DNA of 64,000 bases from Hyphomicrobiales bacterium. GTDB lineage: Bacteria; Pseudomonadota; Alphaproteobacteria; Rhizobiales; Rhizobiaceae. The notes below the pieces were generated by a model. It made no database searches. It saw only the letters and a program-made list of their open reading frames with translations, and was not told the origin of the DNA. Shown here in pieces: positions 35,027 to 43,361 of the stretch; the first letter of the stretch is position 1, and each line of letters begins with the position of its first letter. The DNA is taken from assembly GCA_900469615.1 (NCBI GenBank), contig UBYA01000011.1, positions 248,001 to 312,000 on the forward strand. The letters are read 5' to 3'. A program made the position numbers and the translations under genes.

Positions 35027-35443
35027 TCAGGCGAGTTTCAGCTCGACATTGATGTTGCCGCGAGTCGCCTTCGAGTAGGGGCAGGTCTGGTGCGCTTCCT
35101 CGACCAGCGCCCTGGCCAGTTCCGGCTCCGTGCCGGGCATGCTGACGGTGAGGCGAGCCTGCAGGAAGTAGGCACCGTCCGTGGTGCCCAGATCCACCTC
35201 GGCATCGACGGCGAGATCGGCGGGCAGCCTGACCTTGCGCTTGGCCGCGGCCAGACCCATTGCGCCGATGAAGCAGGCCGACCAGCCGGCTGCGAAGAGC
35301 TGCTCGGGATTGGTGCCGGCGTGAGCGCTGCCGGGAGGCGAAAGCTTGACCTCCAGCTGGCCGTCATCGCTGCGGGCCGAGCCGTCGCGGCCGCCGACGG
35401 TGTGCGTTCTGCCGGTGTAGAGAACCTTGTCGATCTTGGTCAT
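35027..35443 (-). CDS. ohr: Organic hydroperoxide resistance protein Ohr (OsmC family)
   Basis: 138 residues from ATG 35443 (AGGAG 7 nt upstream). The two redox Cys residues are Cys57 (AAGWSACFIGAMG) and Cys121 (AHQTCPYSKATRGN), with TGRTHTVGGRDGSARSDDG at the N-terminus, typical of Ohr rather than OsmC. It reduces organic hydroperoxides using lipoylated partners. No OhrR gene is adjacent. Its promoter region instead holds a tandem 10-bp-spaced motif (35586-35603) shared with other genes next to the OmpR-type regulator. Confidence 0.95.
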   Translation of the reverse strand: MTKIDKVLYTGRTHTVGGRDGSARSDDGQLEVKLSPPGSAHAGTNPEQLFAAGWSACFIGAMGLAAAKRKVRLPADLAVDAEVDLGTTDGAYFLQARLTVSMPGTEPELARALVEEAHQTCPYSKATRGNINVELKLA

Positions 35444-35585
35444 GGAACACTCCTTTGTTGCGCCGCCCGGTTTGCTGTGTCGTCCGGGCGCCGTCCGTTG
35501 ACGGAGTGGTTTTTGATGGATCGACGTATCCGGCATGTTTCGGGAATCGCCGGAAATGTCTCGAAACGTAGCCCCTGGCGGGCCG

Positions 35586-35603
35586 GATACAATGGCTTAC
35601 AAA
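35586..35603 (-). promoter_or_regulatory. Tandem motif copy A, before ohr
   Basis: Read in the direction of ohr: TTTGTAAGCCATTGTATC, two TTGTA-type half-sites exactly 10 bp apart. It is 15 of 18 identical to copy C before dipZ. It lies 143 bp before the ohr start, just after the sensor kinase stop. Confidence 0.6.
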
Positions 35604-35631
35604 TACCCCGAAAATCGTCGCGGGAAAGCAA

Positions 35632-36954
35632 TCACGAAATGACGACTTCGGCCGCCAGCCCGCCGCCTTCGCGGTTATAGAGCCGGACGGAACCGCCGAG
35701 CGTCTGGGCGAGCTGCTGGGCAATCGCGAGCCCGAGTCCGGTGCCGCCGGTATTGCGGTTGCGCGACTGCTCCAGCCGAAAGAACGGCTGCATGGCCGCG
35801 TCTATCTGCTCCTGCGGAATGCCGGGACCGCGGTCCAGAACCGTTATCGTTATCTCGCCCGTATCCCTGCGCTCCACCGCGATTTCAGCGGAACCAGCGA
35901 ATTTCAGAGCATTGTCGATGAAGTTGGTCAGGATGCGGCGAAGGGCGTGCGGCTTCGTCGTCGCCGTTCCGCGAACAAGGCCGAGAATCTCTACGGATTT
36001 GCCGGTGTCCTGGTAGTCGTAACTGATGCTCTCGATGAAGGAGGCAAGGTCGATTCGCGCACTTTTCTCGCCGTTGCCATGGGCGCTGCGCGCATAGGCG
36101 ATCCCATCCTGCACAAGGCGCTCGATTTCCCCGAGATCCTGGAGCAGCTTGGTTTTTTCAGGCGAATCATCGGCGATATCGGCGCGCAGCCGCATGCGCG
36201 TGATCGGCGTCTGCAGATCGTGCGAAATAGCTGCGAGGATCTGCACCCGTTCCTCGAGGTAGTGCGCTATGCGATCCCGCATGGCATTGAAGGCCCTGGC
36301 GGCATGCGCCACCTCGCTCGGGCCTCCGTCGCTCAAAGCCGCCCCCTTCCTGTTGGGATCGAGGGCGTCAGCGGCGGCGGCAAGTTCGGCCAGCGGCCGG
36401 ATGGCCAGGCGAACCGCAAACCAGGTACAAAGGACGATCACCAGCATCTGGACGACGAAGACATAAGGCAGCCACGCCGCGATCGGCATGATTCCCCTCG
36501 GCGTGACATCGATCGTCAGCGGACTGCCGTCGCTCAAATTCAGATGTGCCTGCAGGCGCGTGACCTGGCCCGGTATCGATTCCATGCGGATCGGAAAACG
36601 ATGGCCGACGGCGTCCTCTATCTTGGCGGCGATCTCCGCGCCATGGGTAGAGGTATCGGGCACGCCCGGCAGGCCGGTCCCCAGCTCGAAATTATAGTTG
36701 CCGCGGCTCAGCCAATCGACGAAGTTCGCCCTTTCATCCGCCGGGAGGCGGTCGAGCACGGCGATCGAGGTCGCGACGTCGTTCTCCAGCGTGCCGAGCA
36801 TGACGGCCTTTGCCGACATGTAGCGCTCGATGTAGAGCACGCTGAAGGACAGGCCGTAGGCGATCGCAAGCCCGGCAAGCAGGATCAGGGAAATCCGCGA
36901 GCGCAGCGTGCTGGGCCACCAGAGCCGCCGGACTGAAAAGCCGGCCCCCGTCAT
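35632..36954 (-). CDS. Sensor histidine kinase (EnvZ type)
   Basis: 440 residues. Membrane helices near 20-43 and 161-185 enclose a periplasmic domain of about 115 residues. HAMP follows (RLAIRPLAELAAAADALDPN). The H-box is ILAAISHDLQTPITRMRLRA; N-box RRILTNFIDNALKFAG; G boxes LDRGPGIPQEQIDAAMQPFF and GGTGLGLAIAQQLAQTLGG. Overlaps the response regulator stop by ATGA. Flanked by ohr and two redox or envelope genes that share a promoter motif, so the signal may be oxidative or envelope stress. Confidence 0.93.
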   Translation of the reverse strand: MTGAGFSVRRLWWPSTLRSRISLILLAGLAIAYGLSFSVLYIERYMSAKAVMLGTLENDVATSIAVLDRLPADERANFVDWLSRGNYNFELGTGLPGVPDTSTHGAEIAAKIEDAVGHRFPIRMESIPGQVTRLQAHLNLSDGSPLTIDVTPRGIMPIAAWLPYVFVVQMLVIVLCTWFAVRLAIRPLAELAAAADALDPNRKGAALSDGGPSEVAHAARAFNAMRDRIAHYLEERVQILAAISHDLQTPITRMRLRADIADDSPEKTKLLQDLGEIERLVQDGIAYARSAHGNGEKSARIDLASFIESISYDYQDTGKSVEILGLVRGTATTKPHALRRILTNFIDNALKFAGSAEIAVERRDTGEITITVLDRGPGIPQEQIDAAMQPFFRLEQSRNRNTGGTGLGLAIAQQLAQTLGGSVRLYNREGGGLAAEVVIS

Positions 36955-37691
36955 GAGCGCAGCTCCGCGATTTCCACCGGTACGGAGAAGACGTAGCCTT
37001 CGCTGCGAACCGTCTTGATGTAGATCGGCTCACGCGCATCGTCTCCCAGACGCTGGCGCAGCCGGCTGACGAGCAGATCGATGGAGCGGTCGAAAAGATC
37101 GGCGTCGCGGCCCTGCGTCAGGTTCAGCAATTGATCGCGATTGAGCACCCGCTGCGGATGGTCGATGAAGACGCGCAGCAGACGATATTCGGCGCCGCTG
37201 AGCGTGATCTCGGTTCCGTCCCGGTCGAGAAGGTGACGACCGACCGTATCCAGCCGCCAATCCCCGAAGACCAGCAGCTGGCCGGCTTCGCTGATCTGCA
37301 GGTTGGGCGGCAGCATGCGCGTGCGCCGGAGAACCGCCTTGATGCGGGCGAGAAGCTCGCGGGCGGCGAAGGGCTTTGCCAGATAATCGTCCGCGCCCAT
37401 TTCGAGGCCGAGAATCCGGTCCATCTCGTCGCTGCGTGCCGTCAGCATCAGGATAGGCGTCGCCTTGTGCTTTCCGGCGCGAAGCTCGCGACACAGCACC
37501 AGGCCGTCGTCGCCCGGCATCATCACGTCGAGCACGATCAGATCGACCGAATTGGCCTCCAGGAAGCTGCGCATCTGCCGGCCGTCGGCAGCCGTCGTCG
37601 CCCGCAAGCCGTTCTTCTTCAGGTAGCTCGACACCAGCTCACGGATTTCCCGATCGTCATCCACGATCAGGATATGGTCGACATGATCCAT
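36951..37691 (-). CDS. OmpR-type response regulator
   Basis: 246 residues. Receiver with DDD (HILIVDDDREIRELVSSYLK), phosphoacceptor in LIVLDVMMPGDDGLVLC and Lys in DDYLAKPFAARELLAR. The winged helix ends RSIDLLVSRLRQRLGDDARE, YIKTVRSEGYVFSV. OmpR-family proteins bind direct repeats spaced 10-11 bp, exactly the geometry of the motif found before ohr, the Tat-exported hydrolase and dipZ. No motif copy is seen in its own 114-bp upstream gap. Confidence 0.93.
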   Translation of the reverse strand: MDHVDHILIVDDDREIRELVSSYLKKNGLRATTAADGRQMRSFLEANSVDLIVLDVMMPGDDGLVLCRELRAGKHKATPILMLTARSDEMDRILGLEMGADDYLAKPFAARELLARIKAVLRRTRMLPPNLQISEAGQLLVFGDWRLDTVGRHLLDRDGTEITLSGAEYRLLRVFIDHPQRVLNRDQLLNLTQGRDADLFDRSIDLLVSRLRQRLGDDAREPIYIKTVRSEGYVFSVPVEIAELRS

Positions 37692-37805
37692 TTTGATTTC
37701 CCACTCATCATCGTAAGCATCAACCTACGATTATTCATCCTCTTGTCGTGCCAACGGCAGAGGGCGCCAGCATATGCCGGCGCCCTCACGCACACTATCG
37801 CCGTA

Positions 37806-38858
37806 CTAGAATCGATCAACATCTATCACGGCTTGGGCGAAGGCTTGCGGCGCTTCCTGGGGCAGATTGTGCCCGATGCCGCCTGTGATGGTGCGATGCT
37901 CGTACTTGCCCGAGAATTTGCCGCGATAGGCCGACGGCTCCGGGTGCGGCGCGCCGTTGGCATCGCCTTCCATGGTGATGGTCGGGATCGAAATCACCGG
38001 GCCTGCGGCCAGCTTCTGTTCATAGGCATCGAACTTTGCCTCGCCTTCGGCCAGACCGAGGCGCCAGCGATAATTGTGGATGACGATATCGACGTGGTCG
38101 GAATTGTCGAAGGCGGCAGCGGAACGATCGTAGGTGGCGTCGTCGAAGGCCCATTGCGGCGAGGCGGTTTTCCAGATCAGCTTTGCGAAATCGTGCCGGT
38201 TTTCCTGATAGCCGAGACGGCCGCGCTCGGTGGCGAAATAGAACTGATACCACCAGGCAAGTTCAGCCTTCGGCGGCAGCGGCTTGCGGTTGATTTCCTG
38301 GCTGCCGATCAGATAGCCGCTGACCGAGACCATTGCCTTGCAGCGCTCGGGCCAGAGCGCCGCCATGATGTTGGCGGTGCGGCCGCCCCAATCATAACCG
38401 GCAACGACGACCTTCTCGATCTTCAGCGCATCGAGAAGCGCGATCATATCGGCCGCCAGCGCTGCCTGCTGGCCGTTGCGCGGAGTTTCCTTCGAAAGAA
38501 AACGGGTGGTGCCGTAACCGCGCAAATAGGGGATGATGACGCGGTAGCCGGCACCGGCCAGCAGCGGCGCGACATCGACGAAGCTATAGATGTCGTAGGG
38601 CCAGCCGTGCAGCAGCAGCACGACAGGACCATTGGCCGGACCGGCTTCCGCGTAACCGATATCGAGCACGCCCGCGTGGATCTGCTTCAGCGCGTCGAAG
38701 GACGTATGGCTGCCGGCCTTGACGGCGGGCAGGGTCGAAGCGGAAGTCTTCGGCTGCGCGGCAGCGGCCATGGCCGGCAGGCCGAATTCGGCGGCTGCGA
38801 CGGCAACGGCGGCAAGGCCAAAGAAGCGGCGGCGGCTATGATTGAGTTCCTCGGACAT
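37806..38858 (-). CDS. Tat-exported alpha/beta hydrolase, epoxide-hydrolase-like
   Basis: 350 residues from ATG 38858 (AGGAG 6 nt upstream). The N-terminus has a twin-arginine signal, SRRRFFGLAAVAVAAA, ending near AMAAAAQ. The hydrolase domain has the HGWPYDIYSF oxyanion motif and a nucleophile elbow GYDWGGRTAN with Asp, typical of epoxide hydrolases and dehalogenases rather than serine esterases. The late His is in GIGHNLPQE. It acts in the periplasm. Divergent from dipZ; both promoters carry copies of the tandem motif. Confidence 0.9.
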   Translation of the reverse strand: MSEELNHSRRRFFGLAAVAVAAAEFGLPAMAAAAQPKTSASTLPAVKAGSHTSFDALKQIHAGVLDIGYAEAGPANGPVVLLLHGWPYDIYSFVDVAPLLAGAGYRVIIPYLRGYGTTRFLSKETPRNGQQAALAADMIALLDALKIEKVVVAGYDWGGRTANIMAALWPERCKAMVSVSGYLIGSQEINRKPLPPKAELAWWYQFYFATERGRLGYQENRHDFAKLIWKTASPQWAFDDATYDRSAAAFDNSDHVDIVIHNYRWRLGLAEGEAKFDAYEQKLAAGPVISIPTITMEGDANGAPHPEPSAYRGKFSGKYEHRTITGGIGHNLPQEAPQAFAQAVIDVDRF

Positions 38859-38967
38859 CTGTCTCTCCTGTCGATTGGATCGTGGGATTGAGAAAACCAG
38901 CCGCATGTATCGCCGATGTGTCGCGGACGGCCGTCTTTTGAATAACTATGTAGCTTCCGGCGGCAGA

Positions 38968-38985
38968 GATACAGTCTGATACAAT
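38968..38985 (-). promoter_or_regulatory. Tandem motif copy B, before the Tat-exported hydrolase
   Basis: Read toward the hydrolase: ATTGTATCAGACTGTATC, half-sites 10 bp apart, 110 bp before the start. It matches copy C at 14 of 18 positions. Confidence 0.6.
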
Positions 38986-39055
38986 TCGCCCTTCCGATCT
39001 GCCGGATCCGGCAAGCGGCCGACTCCGCGGCGGAATCGCACCGCTCCCGCCTCAA

Positions 39056-39073
39056 TTTGTATCGCATTGTATC
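39056..39073 (+). promoter_or_regulatory. Tandem motif copy C, before dipZ
   Basis: TTTGTATCGCATTGTATC, half-sites TTGTATC exactly 10 bp apart, 145 bp before the dipZ start, in the same relative orientation as copies A and B. Confidence 0.6.
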
Positions 39074-39217
39074 GAAGCCGGAGATGCCGACGTTTCGGTA
39101 CATTCTCCCATCCCATCCGACACATTCGAGATACGTCGCCGACGGCAGATAGCGTCACCGCTGAGAACGGCACGCCGCCGTCCGCAGCCGGTCAATCGCT
39201 TCCAAAGGAACAAGACG

Positions 39218-40990
39218 ATGACGCTTCTCATCATAGCCTATCTCGGCGGCGCGCTGACGATTCTCAGTCCGTGCATCCTGCCCATCCTACCCTTCGTCTT
39301 CGCCCGCGCCGGGCAGCCTTTCGTCAGGAGCACACTGCCTATGCTGGCGGGCATGGCGCTCACCTTCGCATGCGTCGCGACCCTGGCCGCCATCGGTGGC
39401 GCCTGGGCCATCCGCGCCAATGAATACGGTCGCCTCGCGGCAATCGTATTGCTCGGGCTCTTCGGCCTGAGCCTGATTTCGCCGCGCATCGCCAGCGCTC
39501 TATCCCGGCCGGCGGTCGATCTCGGCAACAACCTCCTGAACGCCGCCGGCAACAATCGCGCGGCTGCAAGCGCCAGAAGTTCCTTCGTGCTCGGCATTGC
39601 GACCGGCCTGCTCTGGGCGCCCTGCGCCGGCCCGATCCTCGGGCTCGTGCTGACGGGCGCGGCTTTGAAGGGCGCCAATCTGCAAACGACCTTCCTGCTG
39701 CTTGCCTATGGCGCCGGTGCCGCAACCTCGCTTGCCGTTGCGCTGTTTGCCGGTGGCAGGATCTTTGCCGGCATGAAGCGATCGCTCGGCGTCAGCGAAC
39801 GCATCCGCCAGTTCGCAGGTGCTGCCGTTCTGGCCGGGGTCGCGGCCATCGCCCTTGGCCTCGATACCGGCCTGCTTGCCCGCCTTTCCTATGCAAGCAC
39901 CGGTTCCTTCGAGCAGGCCTTGCTCGAGAAGCTGCACGCGAAGACCACAGGTCCGGAGACCGAAGTCGCCAGCAACGGCGCGATGAAGATTGGCGGCGAC
40001 GCGGCATACCCGTTCCACAGCGATCTTCCGGTCGAAGGCCCGGCGCCTTCCCTCGATGGCGCCGTCACATGGCTGAACTCCAAGCCGCTGACCACAGACC
40101 AGCTGCGCGGCAAGGTCGTGCTCGTCGATTTCTGGACCTATTCCTGCATCAACTGCATCCGCACCATTCCCTATGTTCGTGCCTGGGCGGAAAAGTACAA
40201 GGATCGGGGTCTCGTCGTCATCGGCGTCCACGCTCCCGAATTCGCCTTCGAGAAGAATGTCGATAACGTCAAGAAGGCGATTGCCGATTTCCAGATCGGC
40301 TATCCGGTCGCCATCGACAACGACTATCGCATCTGGCGTGCCTTCGAGAACAACTATTGGCCGGCCCATTACCTGATCGATGCCAAGGGGCAGGTCCGTT
40401 ACCAGCATTTCGGCGAAGGCAACTATCGCCAGACCGAACAGGCGATCCAGGATCTTCTGCGTGAAGCCAGCAGCGACATGGCCCAAAGCGGCCCGGTCGT
40501 TCCGGATGCGAAGGGGGCAGAGGCAGGCCCCGACCTCGGTCATATCCGCTCCGGCGAAACCTATGTCGGCTACAGACAAGCAACGGGGTTCGTCTCTCCC
40601 GAGGGGCTGAAGGCCGATGCCGCCGCCAACTATTCGATTGCCAATCCCGGCCTGAACCAATGGGGGCTGGCCGGAACATGGACCATCGGCCCGGAGCAGG
40701 CATCGCTCGGCAAGGCAGGCGGCGGCATGAGCTACCGCTTCAGCGCCCGCGACCTGCACCTCGTGCTCGGGCCATCAACCGACGGAAAGCCGATTCGCTT
40801 CCAGGTAAGCGTGGACGGAAAGGCACCCGGCTCCGACCACGGCTCCGATATCGATGCCGCCGGAAACGGCACGGTGACGGAAACCAGGCTCTACCAGCTC
40901 GTCCGCCAGTCCGGCGATGTCGCCGCACGCAACTTCGAAATCCGTTTCCTCGATCCCGGGGTGCGGGCCTACGCCTTCACCTTCGGCTGA
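39218..40990 (+). CDS. dipZ: DipZ-type protein: CcdA membrane domain fused to thioredoxin-like and C-terminal domains
   Basis: 590 residues. Residues 1-220 are a CcdA/DsbD-type membrane domain with the two transmembrane redox Cys residues Cys19 (LSPCILPILPF) and Cys136 (WAPCAGPIL). Residues about 270-420 are a periplasmic TlpA-like thioredoxin domain with Cys310-Ile-Asn-Cys313 (DFWTYSCINCIRTIP). The last 150 residues form a beta-rich DipZ C-terminal domain (YVGYRQATGFVSPEG). It would carry electrons from cytosolic thioredoxin to periplasmic targets. AAGGAA precedes the ATG. Upstream tandem motif suggests control by the nearby OmpR-type regulator. Confidence 0.92.
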   Translation: MTLLIIAYLGGALTILSPCILPILPFVFARAGQPFVRSTLPMLAGMALTFACVATLAAIGGAWAIRANEYGRLAAIVLLGLFGLSLISPRIASALSRPAVDLGNNLLNAAGNNRAAASARSSFVLGIATGLLWAPCAGPILGLVLTGAALKGANLQTTFLLLAYGAGAATSLAVALFAGGRIFAGMKRSLGVSERIRQFAGAAVLAGVAAIALGLDTGLLARLSYASTGSFEQALLEKLHAKTTGPETEVASNGAMKIGGDAAYPFHSDLPVEGPAPSLDGAVTWLNSKPLTTDQLRGKVVLVDFWTYSCINCIRTIPYVRAWAEKYKDRGLVVIGVHAPEFAFEKNVDNVKKAIADFQIGYPVAIDNDYRIWRAFENNYWPAHYLIDAKGQVRYQHFGEGNYRQTEQAIQDLLREASSDMAQSGPVVPDAKGAEAGPDLGHIRSGETYVGYRQATGFVSPEGLKADAAANYSIANPGLNQWGLAGTWTIGPEQASLGKAGGGMSYRFSARDLHLVLGPSTDGKPIRFQVSVDGKAPGSDHGSDIDAAGNGTVTETRLYQLVRQSGDVAARNFEIRFLDPGVRAYAFTFG

Positions 40991-41039
40991 AACCCCCTTC
41001 CTACCCAAGCATGAACCGCAACCGACAGGAGTCATACCC

Positions 41040-41804
41040 ATGAATACGCGTTTCCTCTCCACCATCGCCCTTGGCCTTGGCCTTGCCGCAAGCACCATGA
41101 CGCTTGCGGCGCACGCCGCCGAGATCAAGAATATCGTCATCGTCCACGGCGCGCTTGCCGACGGCTCGGGATGGCGCAAGACCAGCGAGATCCTGGAGAA
41201 GGACGGCTTCAAGGTCTCGATCGTTCAGGAGCCGATCACCTCGCTTGCCGACGATGTCGCCGCTGCCAACCGCGTGCTCGATCTGCAGGACGGGCCGAGC
41301 CTGCTCGTCGGCCACAGCTACGGCGGCATGGTCATCACCGAGGCGGGAAACAGGCCGGATGTCGCCGGTCTTGTCTACGTCGCCGCGTTTCAGCCCGATA
41401 AGGGCGAAAGCCTGATCAGCCTTGCCAGTTCCAAGCCCGCCGGCGGCATGAACATCCGCGAAACAAAGGATGGCCAGTATCTCTATCTCGATCCGGCAGC
41501 CTTCGCCGCCGACTTTGCCGCCGATCTGCCGGAGGAGGAGGCCGATTTTCTGGCCAGATCGCAGGTGTTCGCTTCGAAGGCAGCCTTTACGGCCAAGGCC
41601 GGCGATCCGGCATGGCGGAAAAAGAAGAGCTGGGTCGTCGTTGCGAGCGATGACCGCTCCATCAATCCGGCTCTCGAACGGGACATGGCAAAGCGCGCCG
41701 GCAGCGACGTGACCGAAATCAAGGCGAGCCACGCCGTCTTCGCCTCGCAGCCGGAAAAGGTCGCCGCCGTTATCGAAAAGGCAGCGAAGGACGCCGGCAA
41801 GTAA
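41040..41804 (+). CDS. Exported alpha/beta hydrolase
   Basis: 254 residues from ATG 41040 (AGGAG upstream). The signal peptide ends AHAAEI near residue 27. IVHGALADGSGW is the oxyanion motif, VGHSYGGMVITEAG the serine nucleophile elbow, and SHAVFASQPEKVA gives the catalytic His. Similar to secreted hydrolases related to plant-type esterases. It lies 49 bp after dipZ on the same strand, so it is probably co-transcribed. Substrate unknown. A strong stem-loop follows. Confidence 0.88.
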   Translation: MNTRFLSTIALGLGLAASTMTLAAHAAEIKNIVIVHGALADGSGWRKTSEILEKDGFKVSIVQEPITSLADDVAAANRVLDLQDGPSLLVGHSYGGMVITEAGNRPDVAGLVYVAAFQPDKGESLISLASSKPAGGMNIRETKDGQYLYLDPAAFAADFAADLPEEEADFLARSQVFASKAAFTAKAGDPAWRKKKSWVVVASDDRSINPALERDMAKRAGSDVTEIKASHAVFASQPEKVAAVIEKAAKDAGK

Positions 41805-41812
41805 CGGAAAGC

Positions 41813-41840
41813 GGCGGCGGCCGCATGAATGGCCGCCGCC
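41813..41840. terminator. Intrinsic terminator after the secreted hydrolase
   Basis: GGCGGCGGCC (41813-41822) and GGCCGCCGCC (41831-41840) form a perfect 10-bp GC stem with an 8-nt loop, followed by TGGCTTTTA. It lies between convergent genes. Confidence 0.75.
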
Positions 41841-41846
41841 TGGCTT

Positions 41847-42464
41847 TTACGCGGGATCGTACCGGCTGACTTCTATCCCGGAGCCGACAGGCAACAGGAC
41901 GGACGTAATGCCCGGCTTGGCGCGAACGGCCTCGCCGTAACGCTTGACGTCCTCGTTGCCGGGCATGAACATGTTGTCGGCAACGACGATCGCGCCGGGA
42001 TTGAGCTTCGGATAGAAAGCTTCCAGGCAGGGAATGTAGAGATCCTTCCACAGGTCGACGAGAACGAAATCGACGCCGCCTGGAAGCGCCCTGATCATCT
42101 CGACAGCATCGCCGATCTGGAAATCGATATGCTCCGACAACCCCGCCTTTCCGGCCATCTCCCGAGCAAACTCGGTCTTGTAGGCGTGCAGTTCCATGGA
42201 GATGAGCTTTCCGCCGCTTGCGCGCGCGGCTTCCGCGAGCCAGATGCCGGAATAACCGAAGGAGGTGCCGAGCTCCAGAATGGTGGGCGCCTTCAGGCTT
42301 TTCGCCAGAATATTGAGCAGCCGGCCGGTTTCCGGTCCGACAGCCCTCAAGCGGCGATCCTGGCCGCCATCGCGGCCGCCGGGCGGCATTTCCTTTGGCT
42401 TGCTGCGCTCTTCGCGAATAAGTTCGTGGTAGGCTTCGAGAACGGCTTCGATCTTCTGGTCCAT
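41847..42464 (-). CDS. SAM-dependent O-methyltransferase (family 3)
   Basis: 205 residues from ATG 42464 (AAGGTGAG 6 nt upstream). ILELGTSFGYSGIWLAEAAR is the SAM-binding motif of catechol-type O-methyltransferases. GGVDFVLVDLWKDLYIPCLE supplies the metal-binding Asp region and GAIVVADNMFMPG the third motif with Asp-Asn. It probably methylates a hydroxyl of a phenolic or CoA-linked substrate with a divalent metal. Convergent with the upstream hydrolase. Substrate unknown. Confidence 0.88.
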   Translation of the reverse strand: MDQKIEAVLEAYHELIREERSKPKEMPPGGRDGGQDRRLRAVGPETGRLLNILAKSLKAPTILELGTSFGYSGIWLAEAARASGGKLISMELHAYKTEFAREMAGKAGLSEHIDFQIGDAVEMIRALPGGVDFVLVDLWKDLYIPCLEAFYPKLNPGAIVVADNMFMPGNEDVKRYGEAVRAKPGITSVLLPVGSGIEVSRYDPA

Positions 42465-42845
42465 GGTAAACTCACCTTTCAAGCAATCGTCGTGCTGCTG
42501 CCTCGGGCGATATGGCTACATCCCGATATGGCCCCGCTCAAGCGCCATGAAGATTCATGTCTGAAACTTAATCTTTGGCCGGCGTCGCGCGCGAGGCATT
42601 TGCTCACGGATCAGATCGATCGGAGCACGCAGTCGTGCCGGCATCTGGCGCTGCTGGACAAATAGAGGCTTAGCCCTGGACAAGGCGGGCTCCAGTCTTC
42701 CGGCATGAGGATCATATCCCGGCGTCTACGTGTTCGGCAACGCGCCAGCATGATGCTCGACGGCGGCGGAAAAGGGCCGGACGCATTCAGGTTCCCGTTA
42801 GGATCCTGCGCTAGTTTTAGAGCGATTCGAATATCGGGAGACGAT
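42465..42845. other. 381-bp divergent promoter region, nothing recognised
   Basis: Between the O-methyltransferase and cytochrome b561 genes. The cytochrome frame stays open upstream to 42705 but without family similarity. No repeats or operator were identified. Confidence 0.4.
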
Positions 42846-43340
42846 ATGCCCGCTAAAGACCGCTATTCCGTTCCGCAGCGCCTCCTCCACTGGCTCGTGG
42901 CCATCCTCATCTTCTTCAATCTCCTGTTTCCCGATGGGATGAATGCGTGGCGGCATCTGATCCGCAACGGCCGGACGCCGTCGCCGGACGATATTGCCAG
43001 CGCCAATATCCACGCCTATGCCGGCATCGCGATCCTGCTGCTCGCCATCGTGCGCCTCGCAGTCAGGTTTTCATCCAACCTGCCCGCCATGCCGGATGGT
43101 CAGCCCGCCTTTCTGCATTACATCGCGCGGATAACGCATGTCCTGCTGTATGTGCTGCTTTTTGCGATGCCGCTTTCGGGAATGGCGGCCTATTATCTGG
43201 GAATCGATACCGCCGCCTTCGTCCATGCCGGACCGATCAAATCCCTGCTCTGGATCTTCCTCGTCCTTCACATTCTGGGCGCGCTCGTCCAGCACTTCTA
43301 TTTCCGATCGGACGTATTGCGACGCATGACGATCGGCTAG
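42846..43340 (+). CDS. Cytochrome b561
   Basis: 164 residues with four membrane helices. The heme-ligating His residues lie in RLLHWLVAILIFF, ASANIHAYAGIAILLL, ARITHVLLYVLLFAMP and FLVLHILGALVQHFYF, as in the bacterial b561 family. It would pass electrons between quinol and another acceptor in the inner membrane. GGGAG precedes the ATG at 42846. Its stop is 21 bp from the convergent oxidase gene. Confidence 0.92.
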   Translation: MPAKDRYSVPQRLLHWLVAILIFFNLLFPDGMNAWRHLIRNGRTPSPDDIASANIHAYAGIAILLLAIVRLAVRFSSNLPAMPDGQPAFLHYIARITHVLLYVLLFAMPLSGMAAYYLGIDTAAFVHAGPIKSLLWIFLVLHILGALVQHFYFRSDVLRRMTIG

Positions 43341-43361
43341 AAACGACCGTGCGTTCGGCGG

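Larger units (their letters stand above)
38859..39217. other. 359-bp divergent promoter region with two inverted tandem motifs
   Basis: The gap holds no convincing gene. It contains tandem motif copies B (38968-38985) and C (39056-39073), each oriented toward its own gene, and a weaker pair TGTATC/TGTGTC 11 bp apart at 38906-38922. Confidence 0.6.

Noticed and set aside
38946..39173. 75-codon frame in the dipZ promoter region
   Set aside because: No ribosome binding site or family similarity; it overlaps the two tandem regulatory motifs and is better explained as chance.
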